Below, in pieces: positions 28,754-38,798 of a DNA stretch of 64,000 bases. The notes under the pieces are model-generated. The model saw only the letters and a program-made list of their open reading frames with translations. It was not told where the DNA came from and made no database searches. Position 1 is the stretch's first letter. Every line of letters starts with the position of its first letter. Both the position numbers and the translations under genes were made by a program. Origin of the DNA: Leishmania infantum JPCM5 (Eukaryota; Euglenozoa; Kinetoplastea; Trypanosomatida; Trypanosomatidae); contig NC_009416.2 of NCBI RefSeq assembly GCF_000002875.2, positions 1,426,001 to 1,490,000 on the forward strand, read 5' to 3'.

Positions 28754-30526
28754 ATGGTGACGCCAGTGCCCTATACTTCGCGGACGGCATTCTCGATGGG
28801 GTCTCGTGAGTCTATACCCACGCCGTCATCAGTTCCTGTGAGCTGGCGCCGTTCAGGGGCTCTCCCGGCTGATCTCGGATTGGCCAGATCACGCGTGTCG
28901 TCAGGCGCGGATCAGGATAACGTGCAGTCTTGCCGTTCCGAACCTTCTCACGACAGCGACGAGGGAGACGCCGGCAGAGCGTCCGTCGACGCGGATCACT
29001 GCAAAGGGGATAGCCCGACAGCCACGGATGCTACGGGCTTGCTGCACCCGAATCACCAGGGCCTGACGCGGAGGTTGGCGTGCCCCACGATCCCGCGCAT
29101 GGTGACCCTTCTCCTCCTCTTCAGCTCCCTCGTCCAGGGCTTCTCCTCTAGCGTCATTAGCATTTTCATCAACAGGGAGCTGGCGCTACAGCCCGTTGAG
29201 GTGACTCAATACTGGATGTGCATCGGATGCACGATGTGGTGCCAACCCATCGTGGGGTACATCTCGGACGCTGTTGTGGTCTTTAGCGAGAAGCGGCGGC
29301 CACTCTTCGTCTTGGCCGCCGTCAGCAACACCGTGATTTACACCGTCTACAGCCTTTTCCCTGGAGCGACGAGCAGCTTCGGGAGGCTTGTGGCCTTGTC
29401 GATGGTGAGCCAATTCTGCACGATGGGGCTGTACATCCCATTGAATGGGTTGGTGGTGGAGTTGGGCTGGCACGACGCGGAAACAGCGGAGGAGAGCAAC
29501 GCTCGCATGAGCGCCATCGTGTCGAAGACGATGGTTTGGCGCTCCACCGGGAGTCTGGCCGGGGCGGTGCTCCACACATGCCTCATCGCGCTCTTGTCCG
29601 TGCGTCCGCTACTTAGCATCGCTGGCATCCTGTTCCTCGTACTCGTCCCGATTGTTCTCGTCACGCCACGGCGTCTTTTTCTCCGTTCCAGCACGCACGA
29701 CTGTAGCTTCTGCCGTCATGTCGCTAAAGCGTGTCGGATGGCGTGGCGCAGGCTCGACATCCGCGATCCGCGCAGCGACGGCTTATGCTTTATCATTGTG
29801 CTCGCCTTTGTGTTTGTGTACACAATGATGCCCGACGCGGGCTCTGTCTACTACAGCTACCTCTACGTCGTTTTCGATTTTCCCAACTGGTTCTACTCAA
29901 TCAACGGCTGCGTCGACCAGCTCGGCTCCATCGCTGGCGCCTACGTCTTCTCGTGCTGGGCGGGCCGACGTGCGACGCAGGAGGCTCGCGGTGGAGCCCG
30001 CATGTCGCTCTTCTTCATCTTTACGATCGGCAGTGTGGCGTGGGCGGTCGGGTACGCGACGAACCTCTTGCTATGCACCGGCTTTATCACGGAGACACTG
30101 GGCATGTCGGCTGCCGTGTACGTGCCTGTCGACACTTTCTTTACTTCCCTTGTTGCGCGATTTGCCTTCATGCCAACGCTGGTCATGGCTGCCGAGCATG
30201 CGCCGAAGTTCTTCGAGGCGACCACGTTTGAGGTGTTCAGCGCGGCGAGCATGGGCGGTAGTATTGTGTCGGGGATGCTGATCAGCAGCATTGCGAAAGG
30301 CTTGCACATCACCCGCACCGATTACAGCCAGTTGTGGGCGCTAATTGTGGTCTCGATTGTGGCAAAGCTGGCGCCGATATTCTTGGCATACCATTTACCG
30401 GAACGGTGCAGTGCTCGCGGTGATGAAGGCCGCCGTGACGACGCCGTCGTCGTAGCTGGGGACGAGGGGCGCGATAGCACAGCCAGGGCAAACGGCGCAA
30501 CACATCTCAGCGCGCGGGTGCTTTAG
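28754..30526 (+). CDS. Folate/biopterin transporter (FBT) family protein, 590 aa
   Basis: A multispanning membrane protein with about 12 hydrophobic segments after a hydrophilic N-terminal region of about 110 residues. FBT/BT1-like signatures are the first membrane segment followed by the loop ELALQPVEVTQYWM, then QPIVGYISDAVVVFSEKRRPL (like the family's DSxPIxGxRRRPY loop). A later segment is MPDAGSVYYSYLYVVFDF. The family, part of the major facilitator superfamily, moves folate, biopterin or S-adenosylmethionine across the plasma membrane in Leishmania; the substrate here cannot be read. It is a single gene, without the tandem copies usual for this family. ATG 28754 is used; MGSRESIP at 28796 is an alternative. 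Confidence 0.78.
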   Translation: MVTPVPYTSRTAFSMGSRESIPTPSSVPVSWRRSGALPADLGLARSRVSSGADQDNVQSCRSEPSHDSDEGDAGRASVDADHCKGDSPTATDATGLLHPNHQGLTRRLACPTIPRMVTLLLLFSSLVQGFSSSVISIFINRELALQPVEVTQYWMCIGCTMWCQPIVGYISDAVVVFSEKRRPLFVLAAVSNTVIYTVYSLFPGATSSFGRLVALSMVSQFCTMGLYIPLNGLVVELGWHDAETAEESNARMSAIVSKTMVWRSTGSLAGAVLHTCLIALLSVRPLLSIAGILFLVLVPIVLVTPRRLFLRSSTHDCSFCRHVAKACRMAWRRLDIRDPRSDGLCFIIVLAFVFVYTMMPDAGSVYYSYLYVVFDFPNWFYSINGCVDQLGSIAGAYVFSCWAGRRATQEARGGARMSLFFIFTIGSVAWAVGYATNLLLCTGFITETLGMSAAVYVPVDTFFTSLVARFAFMPTLVMAAEHAPKFFEATTFEVFSAASMGGSIVSGMLISSIAKGLHITRTDYSQLWALIVVSIVAKLAPIFLAYHLPERCSARGDEGRRDDAVVVAGDEGRDSTARANGATHLSARVL

Positions 30527-31148
30527 CGAGAGGGCGCATGCGAATCGGAGGCGTGGGACTTGCCGTCGCGTGGCCGACAAACCCCCGGCCACACAGACAC
30601 CACCAAACTGTTCCGTAATCATACTCAGCTGCTGAAAAGAGAAGGAGAGATGGACACCCCAACCGAGAGCCGTGGAAGGGCGCGGTGAGGGAGTCTGGAT
30701 GGGGTGGCGGCAGAGGCGAGGCGCGTGTCTTCACTGCTTTCCTCCGCTTGCTTTACCGCCCCTCATATCAAACGAAGAAAGCGAGATGATGTAAATGCGT
30801 ACATGCACGCCCACTTTACACGCGTGCAGACAAGCCTGTGCCCCCTGTCCCTGCGAAATGGGAGCGGGTGGGAGCCGGCCCGTCGCTCTTTCTCGTGAGC
30901 GTGGGAGAAAAGAGTGCGGCAGGGCAAGGCGCGGCTACCGCTGACGTCGCCCCTTTCCTCCCGCAGCAAGACATCCAGCAACTGCTCCGTGATGCCCCAT
31001 CTACTCTCTGTTACTCTCCGACTTGCCGCCTCCGTCATTCGTCTTTGGGGAGGTGTTCGTAATCTGCTGCCTGTCCTTACCCATTTCCAGATCGTAGTTC
31101 GTCTCTAAGAAGTACACAAGGTGGGGGGGAGCTGGAGCACTAGAATCC
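30527..31148. other. Intergenic region
   Basis: No gene seen. It is probable 3' UTR plus leader. The clearest pyrimidine stretch is 30951-31050, upstream of the TMEM18 start. Confidence 0.55.
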
Positions 31149-31766
31149 ATGTCGTTTCTGGCCAGCCTGCAAGAGTGGCTCGGCAGCGTCGAGGATGAGT
31201 TCTGGACAGCGCACAATGAGGTGATGGAGGCCACCGGCGCTCGAGCCTTTGTCGATGCCGCCGCGGCGTCCTCGCTCAGCATTGGCTCCCTTGCGGAGGG
31301 ATTCCTGCGGGAGATATACAACTTCTACACGGCAGTGAACTGGTCAGAGCCCTTTTTTCGCTACCTAGGTGTCTTTCACGCTGTTGTGTGGGTGGCCGCC
31401 ATCACCGCCACATGGGGCGCTGTCTCTGACGAGCGCATCATGGTCGTATGTGCGGTACTGGGTGTGCTGGTGCTGTCTGGCATACCGGCAAACTCCTACG
31501 CCGGCCGACACGCCGAGCGGCTCTTTCAGGAACCTGGTGTAAACTACTTCACAGAGGACGGAACCATGATGATGGTGGTCTACCTGTTGCCTCTGCTGGT
31601 GTTGTTGGTGTACTTACAGTTGCGCCAGGGCTACCGCGTCGTGTCGCTGATGGTGCAGTTAAAGCGTGCCCAGCTGCGCCGCCGAATGCGGCAAGAAGCG
31701 CGGCGCGAGAGCTGCGGCGGCGCTCACGGCGAGGAGGCCGCTGGCGACAGCAAGAAGATGCAGTAG
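31149..31766 (+). CDS. TMEM18: TMEM18 family membrane protein, 205 aa
   Basis: Matches the TMEM18 family in order. An amphipathic N-terminus leads to NWSEPFFRYLGVFHAVVW (like the family's W-x-EPW...FH), then a short loop and the second membrane segment. Next come an N-x-YAGRHAERLF helix (cf. NEAAAMNWRLF), YFTEDGTMMMVVYLLPLLV, and a basic tail with VQLKRAQLRRRMRQE matching the family's LKNAQERRKEK. TMEM18 is a small three-helix protein of the nuclear envelope/ER in animals; its function in protists is unknown. The length is somewhat above the animal protein because of a longer N-terminus and an Ala/Glu-rich C-terminus. Confidence 0.85.
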   Translation: MSFLASLQEWLGSVEDEFWTAHNEVMEATGARAFVDAAAASSLSIGSLAEGFLREIYNFYTAVNWSEPFFRYLGVFHAVVWVAAITATWGAVSDERIMVVCAVLGVLVLSGIPANSYAGRHAERLFQEPGVNYFTEDGTMMMVVYLLPLLVLLVYLQLRQGYRVVSLMVQLKRAQLRRRMRQEARRESCGGAHGEEAAGDSKKMQ

Positions 31767-32591
31767 ACAAGCAGCCGCTAGTGATCGAGCAGGGGAAGCA
31801 CGTTGTGTGTCTGAAGTCGATTTTTCTTCTGTGCACACGCGTGTGCGTGTGTGTGTGTGTGTATCTGCAGTGCAGGCGTAGACTGGCTGAAGTGAACGAG
31901 AGCTAAGCTGCGACATGGCCAACGCACCGTGCGCTCCCGTAAATGCGTGCGATCGCTGATGACGTGCATGACTGGAGAAACGAAAGTTAGAAGAGCGTTG
32001 CACGGATAGAAGGAGGACAGTTGCGAGTCGGCGCAGCGACATTCACTTGAGCAGCTGCTCTTGTTGCCGTTGCGCCTTTTTCCTCAGCCTCACAGGCGCG
32101 ATGCGCCGGTGCACACTCACCTGCTGGGCCTGTGCTCAGGTGATGCAAGTTTGCCAAAGGGCTCACAAGTGATCGTCTTGCGCCTCCGCGCATGAGTGAG
32201 TCACACCTTTCTGTGGGCGGTGTTGTGTGCCGCCACCATCTGCTTTTTCTCTTTGTGTTGCACGTACTCTTCACGGGCCTTTGGCGTTTTCTCACGGACA
32301 CCTTGTGGGCAGCGACTCAGTGTGTTGCCTGCTCCACTCGCTTTTGTTGTTTGGGAGGAGCTCGAGGAGCAGCCGAACCCCTCCTTCTCCCCTGCACCTC
32401 CGTGGAGGTGCGTCACAGACTGAGACAATGGAGCCGCAAGTGTTCACCCCTGCGTGCTCTCCAATTTTCGACTTATTCATGCACCCCTAAAAGGCCCCAC
32501 CCGCACCGCTTCTGTTTTACTGACTTTGCACGTCTTGTTGGCCGCACCGACGCAGGCTTAGCGCCGCTTCGTAGATGATCAGCACGGCACA
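31767..32591. other. Intergenic region
   Basis: No gene seen. A TG repeat lies at 31842-31862, about 75 nt after the TMEM18 stop. T/C-rich tracts occur at 32240-32300 and 32380-32400. Confidence 0.55.
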
Positions 32592-33059
32592 ATGAGCCCG
32601 TGGCTTTCGTTCGAGAGCTTTCTTCACAGCCACACCGCAAAGTGGTGCCGCTGCGGACTCGTTGCGTTCAGCGCCTTTGGGGTCGGGAGCGACTACTACC
32701 TCACGCACCACTACCAGGCCTTCGACCCCTCCGAAGGGCGGCAGTACGTCGTTGACTGGAGCCCTATCGGCAAACCGCGGTGCCAGATGCTGCTCATCCC
32801 GAACAACCACTACACCAATTACAGTCCATGGACGCCCAAGAATGGCGACGTCGTGCTCGCTCGCGAGGTGGAAGACGAGCCAAATTATCTGCAGCTGCTC
32901 AATGGCCGTTTCGTGGAGCGGCAGACATGCGGGGTTACGCTGCTCCGACCGATAGAGGAGGTGGCTCAGAGTAAGAGGGAGGAGCAGCTGCAGCGCGAGA
33001 GGCTGTTGTCATACATTTTCAGCACCGACGACATGGTGCGGCCCCCGACTGACCACTAG
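32592..33059 (+). CDS. Hypothetical protein, 155 aa
   Basis: Not recognised. It has a short moderately hydrophobic N-terminal stretch (about residues 19-36) that could be a membrane anchor or targeting helix. A compact middle follows, with LLIPNNHYTNYSPW and NGDVVLAREVEDEPNYLQLL, then a charged helix near the C-terminus. The middle faintly recalls the beta domain of S26 signal peptidases (GDVV...), but no catalytic Ser motif is present, so I do not assign it. The codon use and clean ATG (ACAATGA) support a real gene. Confidence 0.7.
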   Translation: MSPWLSFESFLHSHTAKWCRCGLVAFSAFGVGSDYYLTHHYQAFDPSEGRQYVVDWSPIGKPRCQMLLIPNNHYTNYSPWTPKNGDVVLAREVEDEPNYLQLLNGRFVERQTCGVTLLRPIEEVAQSKREEQLQRERLLSYIFSTDDMVRPPTDH

Positions 33060-33815
33060 ACCCTCGTTGAGACGACCTGGCCTGAGCCCGCATCGAACCT
33101 GTTGTCGACGGAGTACGCGGAGCGCAGTGCTGTGCCTGTGCGCAGAAGTGCGAGAATGGGCCCTTGCTGAGAGAAAGTGATGTGCTCACCTGTACGTGAG
33201 TGTGCGTGCGGTGTCCATGCGGAAGGCAGCGCGACAAACTTCTGCAGAGGCACACTGCGGTTAACAGCAGACGCGGCGGCCTTGATATCTGCCACGGTGT
33301 GCTGTAGGTACCCTTCTGCTGCCCATCACGCGGGCACAGCGTCGGTCTCTCTCTTTCTGTATATATATATGTGTGTGTTTCTGTGTGTGTGTCTGTGCTG
33401 GCGTCAGAGCGGGAGAGGGTCGCGGCTCTACTCCATCAGCTGCAGGCCTTTCGGCAACCCTCTCTCGAAGCGGAGCAACGTACACCGACACACGCCCGTG
33501 GGAGAGACGGCGAGTAAAAGGGACAGCTTGGGGGCAGCGCGCACGCAGACCTTCACATTCCTCTTATCTCTCTCGCTCTCTGTCTTTTTCTTTGGTCCCA
33601 TCTACCGTACACATCCGCGCGCGCGCACACACACACACATGCAGGCACAGGCACTCATCCAAGCACGCGGGCGCTGAGTTTGCTTCGGTGACGCGCGGGG
33701 CCGTTTTCGCACACCCGTCACCGTCGTCGTCGCCGTCTCTTGGTCTTATATCGTCTGCGTCTTCTCTTCACCTGCTCCCGCCATCCCCCGAAGCGTGGGT
33801 CTCTCGGTGGCACAG
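33060..33815. other. Intergenic region
   Basis: No gene seen. It has TA then TG repeats at 33358-33395, a T/C-rich tract at 33556-33600, a CGCA/CA-rich stretch at 33616-33640 and a pyrimidine tract at 33735-33790 before the TYW3 start. Confidence 0.55.
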
Positions 33816-34697
33816 ATGCGGTGCCGCGCGCTGCGGCTGCGAACGGCCGTTTCAGGTGTGGAGGAGAGCCAGTTTTTCGCCTCCATGCGGGCGCAGATTC
33901 TAAGTGATCTACGCACTAACACAAATGACCGAAGCCTCGCGGGCCGCGTGGACCCACAGATCGCCGAGCTAGTCGATTACATCAACGGCTCCTTCACCCA
34001 GTACGTAACCAGTAGCTCATGCGGGGGACGGGTGGTGCTTTTCCACAAAGGCATAACGAGCAATGGTACGGCGACCTCACCCCACGCAACCGCGGAGCCG
34101 GCCGGGTCTTCGTCACCCACAGCCGCATCCTCTGTCGAGCGGCGGAAACGCGGCTCTTTTGGTCGAGGAACTCTGTACCAGTCACACGATCCTCTGCCGA
34201 CGGACACATCGATCACTGTGAGAGAGCGCATCGCGCCTGCTCTGGAAGAGTTTTGGGCATGGCGGCAGGCGCAGACTTCCGATGCGCGGCTGCAAACGAC
34301 GGAGGTGCTGCAGCTCAAGTTTGAGCCAATGATTCTGCACGTACTTTGCGCTGACTTCGAAGCCGCCGCCGAGCTGCTCAAGTGTGGCAGTGAGAGCGGG
34401 CAGATGAACAGCGGCATCGTCTCTTGCTCGCGTGGGACCACGGCACATCGTAAGATCACTTGCTGCGTCACCTCTCCGCTCTGCGTCGATGTGCCGCTCT
34501 TTGCCCACGACGCGTGGTGCGTCTCACCCGCCAACTTCCGCAGCGATGTCTGGGCAACGTTCTTGACAGCCTCCCTCGATCACATCAACGCGCTTTTTGC
34601 GGAGAACGCCACGCGCCGCAAACGATTTGAGTTGGAGCTACACGCGCGTGCTGGGAAGGCGGCCGCGCAGCAACAGCGGGGCGGCATCCGTGATTGA
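33816..34697 (+). CDS. TYW3: TYW3-like tRNA wybutosine methyltransferase, 293 aa
   Basis: Homologue of TYW3, which N-methylates the wybutosine precursor at position 37 of tRNA-Phe using S-adenosylmethionine. Family stretches are VDPQIAELVDYINGSFTQYV, the signature SSCGGR (residues 67-72), then a later QSH motif. Next are LKFEPMILHVLC, a NSGIVSCSRG block and VDVPLF, in the expected order. Between SSCGGR and the QSH motif lies an extra Ser/Thr/Pro/Ala-rich insert of roughly 40 residues (about 83-124), so the protein is longer than a typical TYW3. The frame opens upstream only at a GTG; ATG 33816 is used. Confidence 0.87.
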   Translation: MRCRALRLRTAVSGVEESQFFASMRAQILSDLRTNTNDRSLAGRVDPQIAELVDYINGSFTQYVTSSSCGGRVVLFHKGITSNGTATSPHATAEPAGSSSPTAASSVERRKRGSFGRGTLYQSHDPLPTDTSITVRERIAPALEEFWAWRQAQTSDARLQTTEVLQLKFEPMILHVLCADFEAAAELLKCGSESGQMNSGIVSCSRGTTAHRKITCCVTSPLCVDVPLFAHDAWCVSPANFRSDVWATFLTASLDHINALFAENATRRKRFELELHARAGKAAAQQQRGGIRD

Positions 34698-35503
34698 GAT
34701 AGGAAGAGGTCAAAGACTCAGCGAGCAGTACACTTGTGCGCGTGCATGCACTGTGACCCACACACACACACACGCACAAGCACACGTAAAGCCTCACTAT
34801 CAGCGTGCTAGCACACGGCGCCACCTTCGCTGACGGGGAGCGACATCACCACGCGATATGTAAGTGTAACGCCTTTTCATCAGCGACGAGAGCAGCAAAT
34901 CTAAAACACACACACACACAGAAACGGCGGGGCAAGGCGTAAGAAGACGGACTTCGCTGACGTGAAGATGCACACACGTGAGCGGTGTGCTTCGTTCCTC
35001 GGTTAGGGGCCCATGTGCTGTGGCGCGGAGTGCGGGGAGGAGGGGAGGGGGGCTGAATATGGCGCCATGCTCGTCAGCCCTCGCACCAAGTCCTTCCCCT
35101 CTCTCTCTCTGCTTCTCTTTCGATACCCACCCTCCCCCCTTTCGTTGAGTTGTATCGTTGAGGCGCCAGCGGACTGCGGTTGTGTCGCCATCTTCTATCA
35201 GCGCCATCTTCTTCTGCCCACCGCCTCGTCTTCCTGCGCACGCTTCTCCGAATCTCCTCATTTCTGCTCATGCGCAAAGATCATTTGAGAAGAAACAGGC
35301 GCACACGCAGTGAGTGCGGTGCTGCCCTGATCTTGTGTGAGGAAGCGTGTAATACGCATACACACATACAGGGCTGCTCGTGCTTCTGCAGAGACGGGTG
35401 AGCTTGTCGCCTTGTGCCGGCGTTCCTCCTGCTGCGCGGCGGTACCTCGAGGCCGGTGCTTTTCCAGTGCGCGTCTTGCCTGTCGGCTACCTGCCGCGGC
35501 ACC
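34698..35503. other. Intergenic region
   Basis: No gene seen. CA repeats lie at 34758-34776 and 34905-34920, soon after the TYW3 stop. A T/C-rich tract at 35092-35145 is a likely splice region for the next gene. Confidence 0.55.
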
Positions 35504-37330
35504 ATGTCGAGCTCTGTGTCATGGCAGCGCTACGATGATGAGTTCCACGTCTCTGGCGTTCTTACGGAGGCAGCGCGGGCGTGTGTGTCAGCCCACCCGA
35601 CCGATGTGAAAGACTTCTTCTCCCGCTACTTCCGTGAGGTGGCTGGGGGGACGTCTGTGAAGGCGCTTCATCACAACGAGGTGCTGAGCGCGGCTGGTGA
35701 GACAGCTATCACCTTCACCCTGGAGCTCTGCGTGGGGCCTGAGGTGTCCGTGACCACCGGCGATTCGCTTTCATTCGCCGATAGGGGCAGGGATGGAGAG
35801 GCGTGCGCGTCCCTGGCAGCGTCGGAAGGGGTCACCGACGCCGAGGGCAACCGCTACTCCGTGATCCAAACCACGTGTGCTGCGGCGGTGTCGAAACTAC
35901 TTCAGCTCGGCCACGCAGAGCCGCAGTGCGAGTGGGATTCGGCTCTACGGGCTGCGATCTCCACGTCCCCACTCGCCAATGGCGCCTCTGCACTTCAATG
36001 GGTGCTGAGCATCATGGCGTCTTTGGTGGCCGCTAAACAGCGCTGCGTTCCACTGCACCACTACGTTGCTGCGCTGATCGATGACCGCCGCAGTGGTGGA
36101 CCCGCCGCTGGCGGCGCGCACTTGGCACTCTCGCAAAACGGTGTCTCAGCAGCTTCAACAGCGCGAGCTGGCTCATACACGTCAGTGCGACCGTACTCTG
36201 TACCGCAGTTGCTGGTGACATTCTTGGTTCGCGCCGCCGGATCAGACGCGCCGGAAGCGGCGCATGGTGTGCGCTTCTCTCACGTGTATGTTGCCTTGGA
36301 TGCGCTGACCTCGCCTGTGGGCGACGCGAACGGGGCTGAGAAGCCGATGCCCGTCAGCGGCGCTGTGCTGCGGCAGCGCATGCAGAAGGTGCGCCAGGCT
36401 GCTGAGCGCTTTGCGCAATCCCACCCCACCTCCTCCAGCGTGGACACGCGTGGGGGACTACACTGGGACGGCGCCGCAAACCTAACAGACGTTGTGAAAG
36501 CTGTGACGGAGGCGCTGTCTGATGCTCAACTGAACGTCGGCGCGGAGGTGTGCGTGGGCCTGTCAATGAGAGCGTCCACGACACAGGTGCCTGCAGCCAA
36601 CACGGCGGACGGTGGCGCGGCCAAGAATGCCTCCGGAGACTGCAGGGTGCTATACAGCCTCTTTGGAGGCGGAGAGCCGCCGGTAACGGGTGATCAGCTC
36701 AGCGAGTACGTCAAGGAGCAGCTGAAAGAGGTGGACCCGGACATTGTGCAGTTTCTCGAGGATACTCATGCCATGGAAGACTGCGTCGCTCGCCAGAGGC
36801 TTCAGATGGCTCTGCAGGACTCCATCGTTCTGAGTGACATGGTTGCTGGGCAACGGGAGTCAGGGCCGGCAGCATCGGGCCTGGCCAGTTCGTTACCCGT
36901 ACCGGCTCACGACGGCGCGTTCCCGAACATTGTGATGAACCCCTGCGACTGTGGCACCATAAGCGACGTTATCGAGTACATGTGTGCTACCGGGGAGGAT
37001 TCGCGCCGGGCAGTAACTGTTTTAGTCGGCACTGCTGCCGGGGATCCGCAGACTGCGGCTCACGTCGTCGATTTGGCAATCGCCGGCGGCGCGTCTTATG
37101 TGCTCGTCAGCGCCGGCGTCTTCAGTGCGCACACAGCTGCAGCGGTGAGCCGACTGGCATCTCGAACGGACGAGTTGACGAGTATGCAGATGGTGGCACC
37201 AAGGCCGTCTGCGCAGCGTTTCAACCGCTACGACTGGCCGCCGCTGCCCACCGCGGAGGTCGCACCGATCCGCCGGAAGGGTGACAAAAAGAAGAAGGAT
37301 ATCAGCAAGGCCAACAGCAAGCGGAAGTAG
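35504..37330 (+). CDS. Enolase-fold protein, probably inactive (ENO4-like), 608 aa
   Basis: The C-terminal third follows the enolase barrel in order: EYVKEQLKEVDPDIVQFLED (about residues 400-420, cf. SIEDPF), a block at DSIVLSDMVAG, NIVMNPCDCGTISDVIEYM (476-494, cf. LLLKVNQIGSVTES) and VLVGTAAGDPQTAAHVVDLA (506-525, cf. SHRSGETED). At these places the catalytic Lys of KVNQ is replaced (NPCD), and the Ser-His-Arg of SHRSGE is replaced (GTAAG), so glycolytic activity is unlikely. The N-terminal region has an enolase-like beta segment around EVLSAAGETAITFTLELCVG. Divergent enolases of this sort include vertebrate ENO4, a sperm-flagellum protein; a flagellar role here is inference. The tail is Lys-rich. 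Confidence 0.65.
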   Translation: MSSSVSWQRYDDEFHVSGVLTEAARACVSAHPTDVKDFFSRYFREVAGGTSVKALHHNEVLSAAGETAITFTLELCVGPEVSVTTGDSLSFADRGRDGEACASLAASEGVTDAEGNRYSVIQTTCAAAVSKLLQLGHAEPQCEWDSALRAAISTSPLANGASALQWVLSIMASLVAAKQRCVPLHHYVAALIDDRRSGGPAAGGAHLALSQNGVSAASTARAGSYTSVRPYSVPQLLVTFLVRAAGSDAPEAAHGVRFSHVYVALDALTSPVGDANGAEKPMPVSGAVLRQRMQKVRQAAERFAQSHPTSSSVDTRGGLHWDGAANLTDVVKAVTEALSDAQLNVGAEVCVGLSMRASTTQVPAANTADGGAAKNASGDCRVLYSLFGGGEPPVTGDQLSEYVKEQLKEVDPDIVQFLEDTHAMEDCVARQRLQMALQDSIVLSDMVAGQRESGPAASGLASSLPVPAHDGAFPNIVMNPCDCGTISDVIEYMCATGEDSRRAVTVLVGTAAGDPQTAAHVVDLAIAGGASYVLVSAGVFSAHTAAAVSRLASRTDELTSMQMVAPRPSAQRFNRYDWPPLPTAEVAPIRRKGDKKKKDISKANSKRK

Positions 37331-38399
37331 GCCCTGTGAGGCGGCGGGCCTAGGGGCGAGAAGGATGCCGTGGGTGGACGGGGCAGTTGGTTGGTCGTCG
37401 TCTTGCGCTTGATTCGCCGCCGCGCACCCATCCACACCACCGCTTTTCTTTCCGTCCTCATGGGCTGCACCTCCACCCCTCGCTGATCCCCGAACTGCCC
37501 GCCTACCAGCGCAAGATGGGAAGAAGTGTGTGCGCGTGTTTGGGGGGGGTGGGTGGGAAGGGGGAAGGAGGGTCGCTTTCCTCCGGCATTTGCGTCTCTC
37601 GGGCACTTCAAGGCGCATCTCGTGTGCTGCGCTGTGGCTCACTGTGCCCTGCCGTATCGCTCGTCTTGCTTTTCGGATTACATGTCTTATGATGTACAGC
37701 TCCTCCGTATCAAAGCAGCGACCGTGACGGCAGCAGAAATCAAAAAAGCGATTGCGCAGGCGAACGATGTGGCGGACCGACCGCTCGTCTTCAACATCAC
37801 CCTTCTCGGACCGGCGACGCTCACACGGTTTGCTGTGCTGCGGCCCAGATGCCGACACACGCACGGGCCCGACAGCGTGCCATGGCCAACGTATGCGGTG
37901 CTAGCTCACGAATGCTTTCCTCCTCCGCCTGCTCACACTTAGCTTCCGCGGTGGGGCGGGGGTGCACAGTTGCGTGCTTGTGCGTGGACACAGGGCTGCA
38001 TTGCCCCATCGGACTCGCTGCCTGCTCCCTCTTTCTGCTTCGGCACTGTTCTTTGCTTCTCCCCCTCTGCCTCCTCTGCGGTGCTGCCCCATCTGTGGCG
38101 TGATGGACGCTGCGATGCTGTCACATCGATGCGCGTAGACCAACGCCCACACACAGACTCTTGCAAGAGTGCCTCTCTCACCACACGCGCCAGATTCGCC
38201 TTTTCCCTCTGTCGCCCCCTTTCTCCCACCCCCTGTTCTCACCCCCTGCTCGTCTCCGCAAAGGTGCTCGCTATCGCCCGTGAAAGCACTGCTCACCGGA
38301 CATACTTTTCTTGGTGCGCACTTTTATTGAGATCCCGTCTCCGCCTCCGCGAATTGTGCGTACCGATACCGGCAGACACCGCACGCACAGGGACGACGC
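37331..38399. other. Intergenic region, 1.1 kb
   Basis: No accepted gene. It has a G-rich run at 37542-37572, T/C-rich tracts at 38026-38075 and 38201-38260, and a short open frame at 37682-37942 discussed among the rejected items. Confidence 0.5.
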
Positions 38400-38798
38400 A
38401 TGCTGCGCCGCAGCCACGTGCTTCTGCGCGTGAGCCCGTTTGCGCTCTTCGTGCAGGACGTAGGCAAGACCGGTAAGCTGAAGGGGGCAAAGAACGCATG
38501 CGAAACCGCAGCGAAGATGTACTGGAAGCTCTCTCCGGCGGAGAAGAGTGCGCTGACGCGAAGGGCCAAAAAAAAGACGTTCCCGTTGCAGGAGGCATAT
38601 CAGCGCATGGCGAAGCGCAAGATGAGGCGCCTGCGCGACATGCCCATATCGAAGCGCCAGGAGCACATCAGGGCGAAGTGGACGTCCATGAGGGGGTCTC
38701 AGGCAAGCAAGCCGACGAATACGGTGCCAAGCGCCAAGGCGAAGGTCAAGGCGACCAGAAAGGCTGGGAAAAAGATCGCGAAGGGGCCGAGGAAGTAA
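38400..38798 (+). CDS. Kinetoplast-associated HMG-box-like protein (KAP, p18 type), copy 1
   Basis: A small, very basic protein (132 aa) with an N-terminal MLRRS...RVSPFALF motif, as in the short cleavable import presequence of trypanosomatid kinetoplast-associated proteins. An HMG-box-like region follows (about residues 14-95): GKTGKLKGAKN, AAKMYWKLSPAEKSALTRRA and a third helix with RQEHIRAKW. The tail is Lys/Ala-rich. These histone-like proteins compact kinetoplast DNA in the mitochondrion. The gene is paired with a paralogue at 40805, as with the tandem KAP2 genes of Crithidia. Exact orthology to KAP2-1 or KAP2-2 is not decided here. Confidence 0.85.
   Translation: MLRRSHVLLRVSPFALFVQDVGKTGKLKGAKNACETAAKMYWKLSPAEKSALTRRAKKKTFPLQEAYQRMAKRKMRRLRDMPISKRQEHIRAKWTSMRGSQASKPTNTVPSAKAKVKATRKAGKKIAKGPRK

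Noticed and set aside
37022..37864. 280-aa - strand frame
   Set aside because: Half of it is opposite the enolase-like gene and the rest crosses G/T-rich intergenic DNA; composition is random-looking.
37682..37942. 86-codon + strand ORF with a plausible helical start (VTAAEIKKAIAQANDV)
   Set aside because: The second half turns into Pro/His/Cys-rich tract translation and no family is seen; conservation would be needed.
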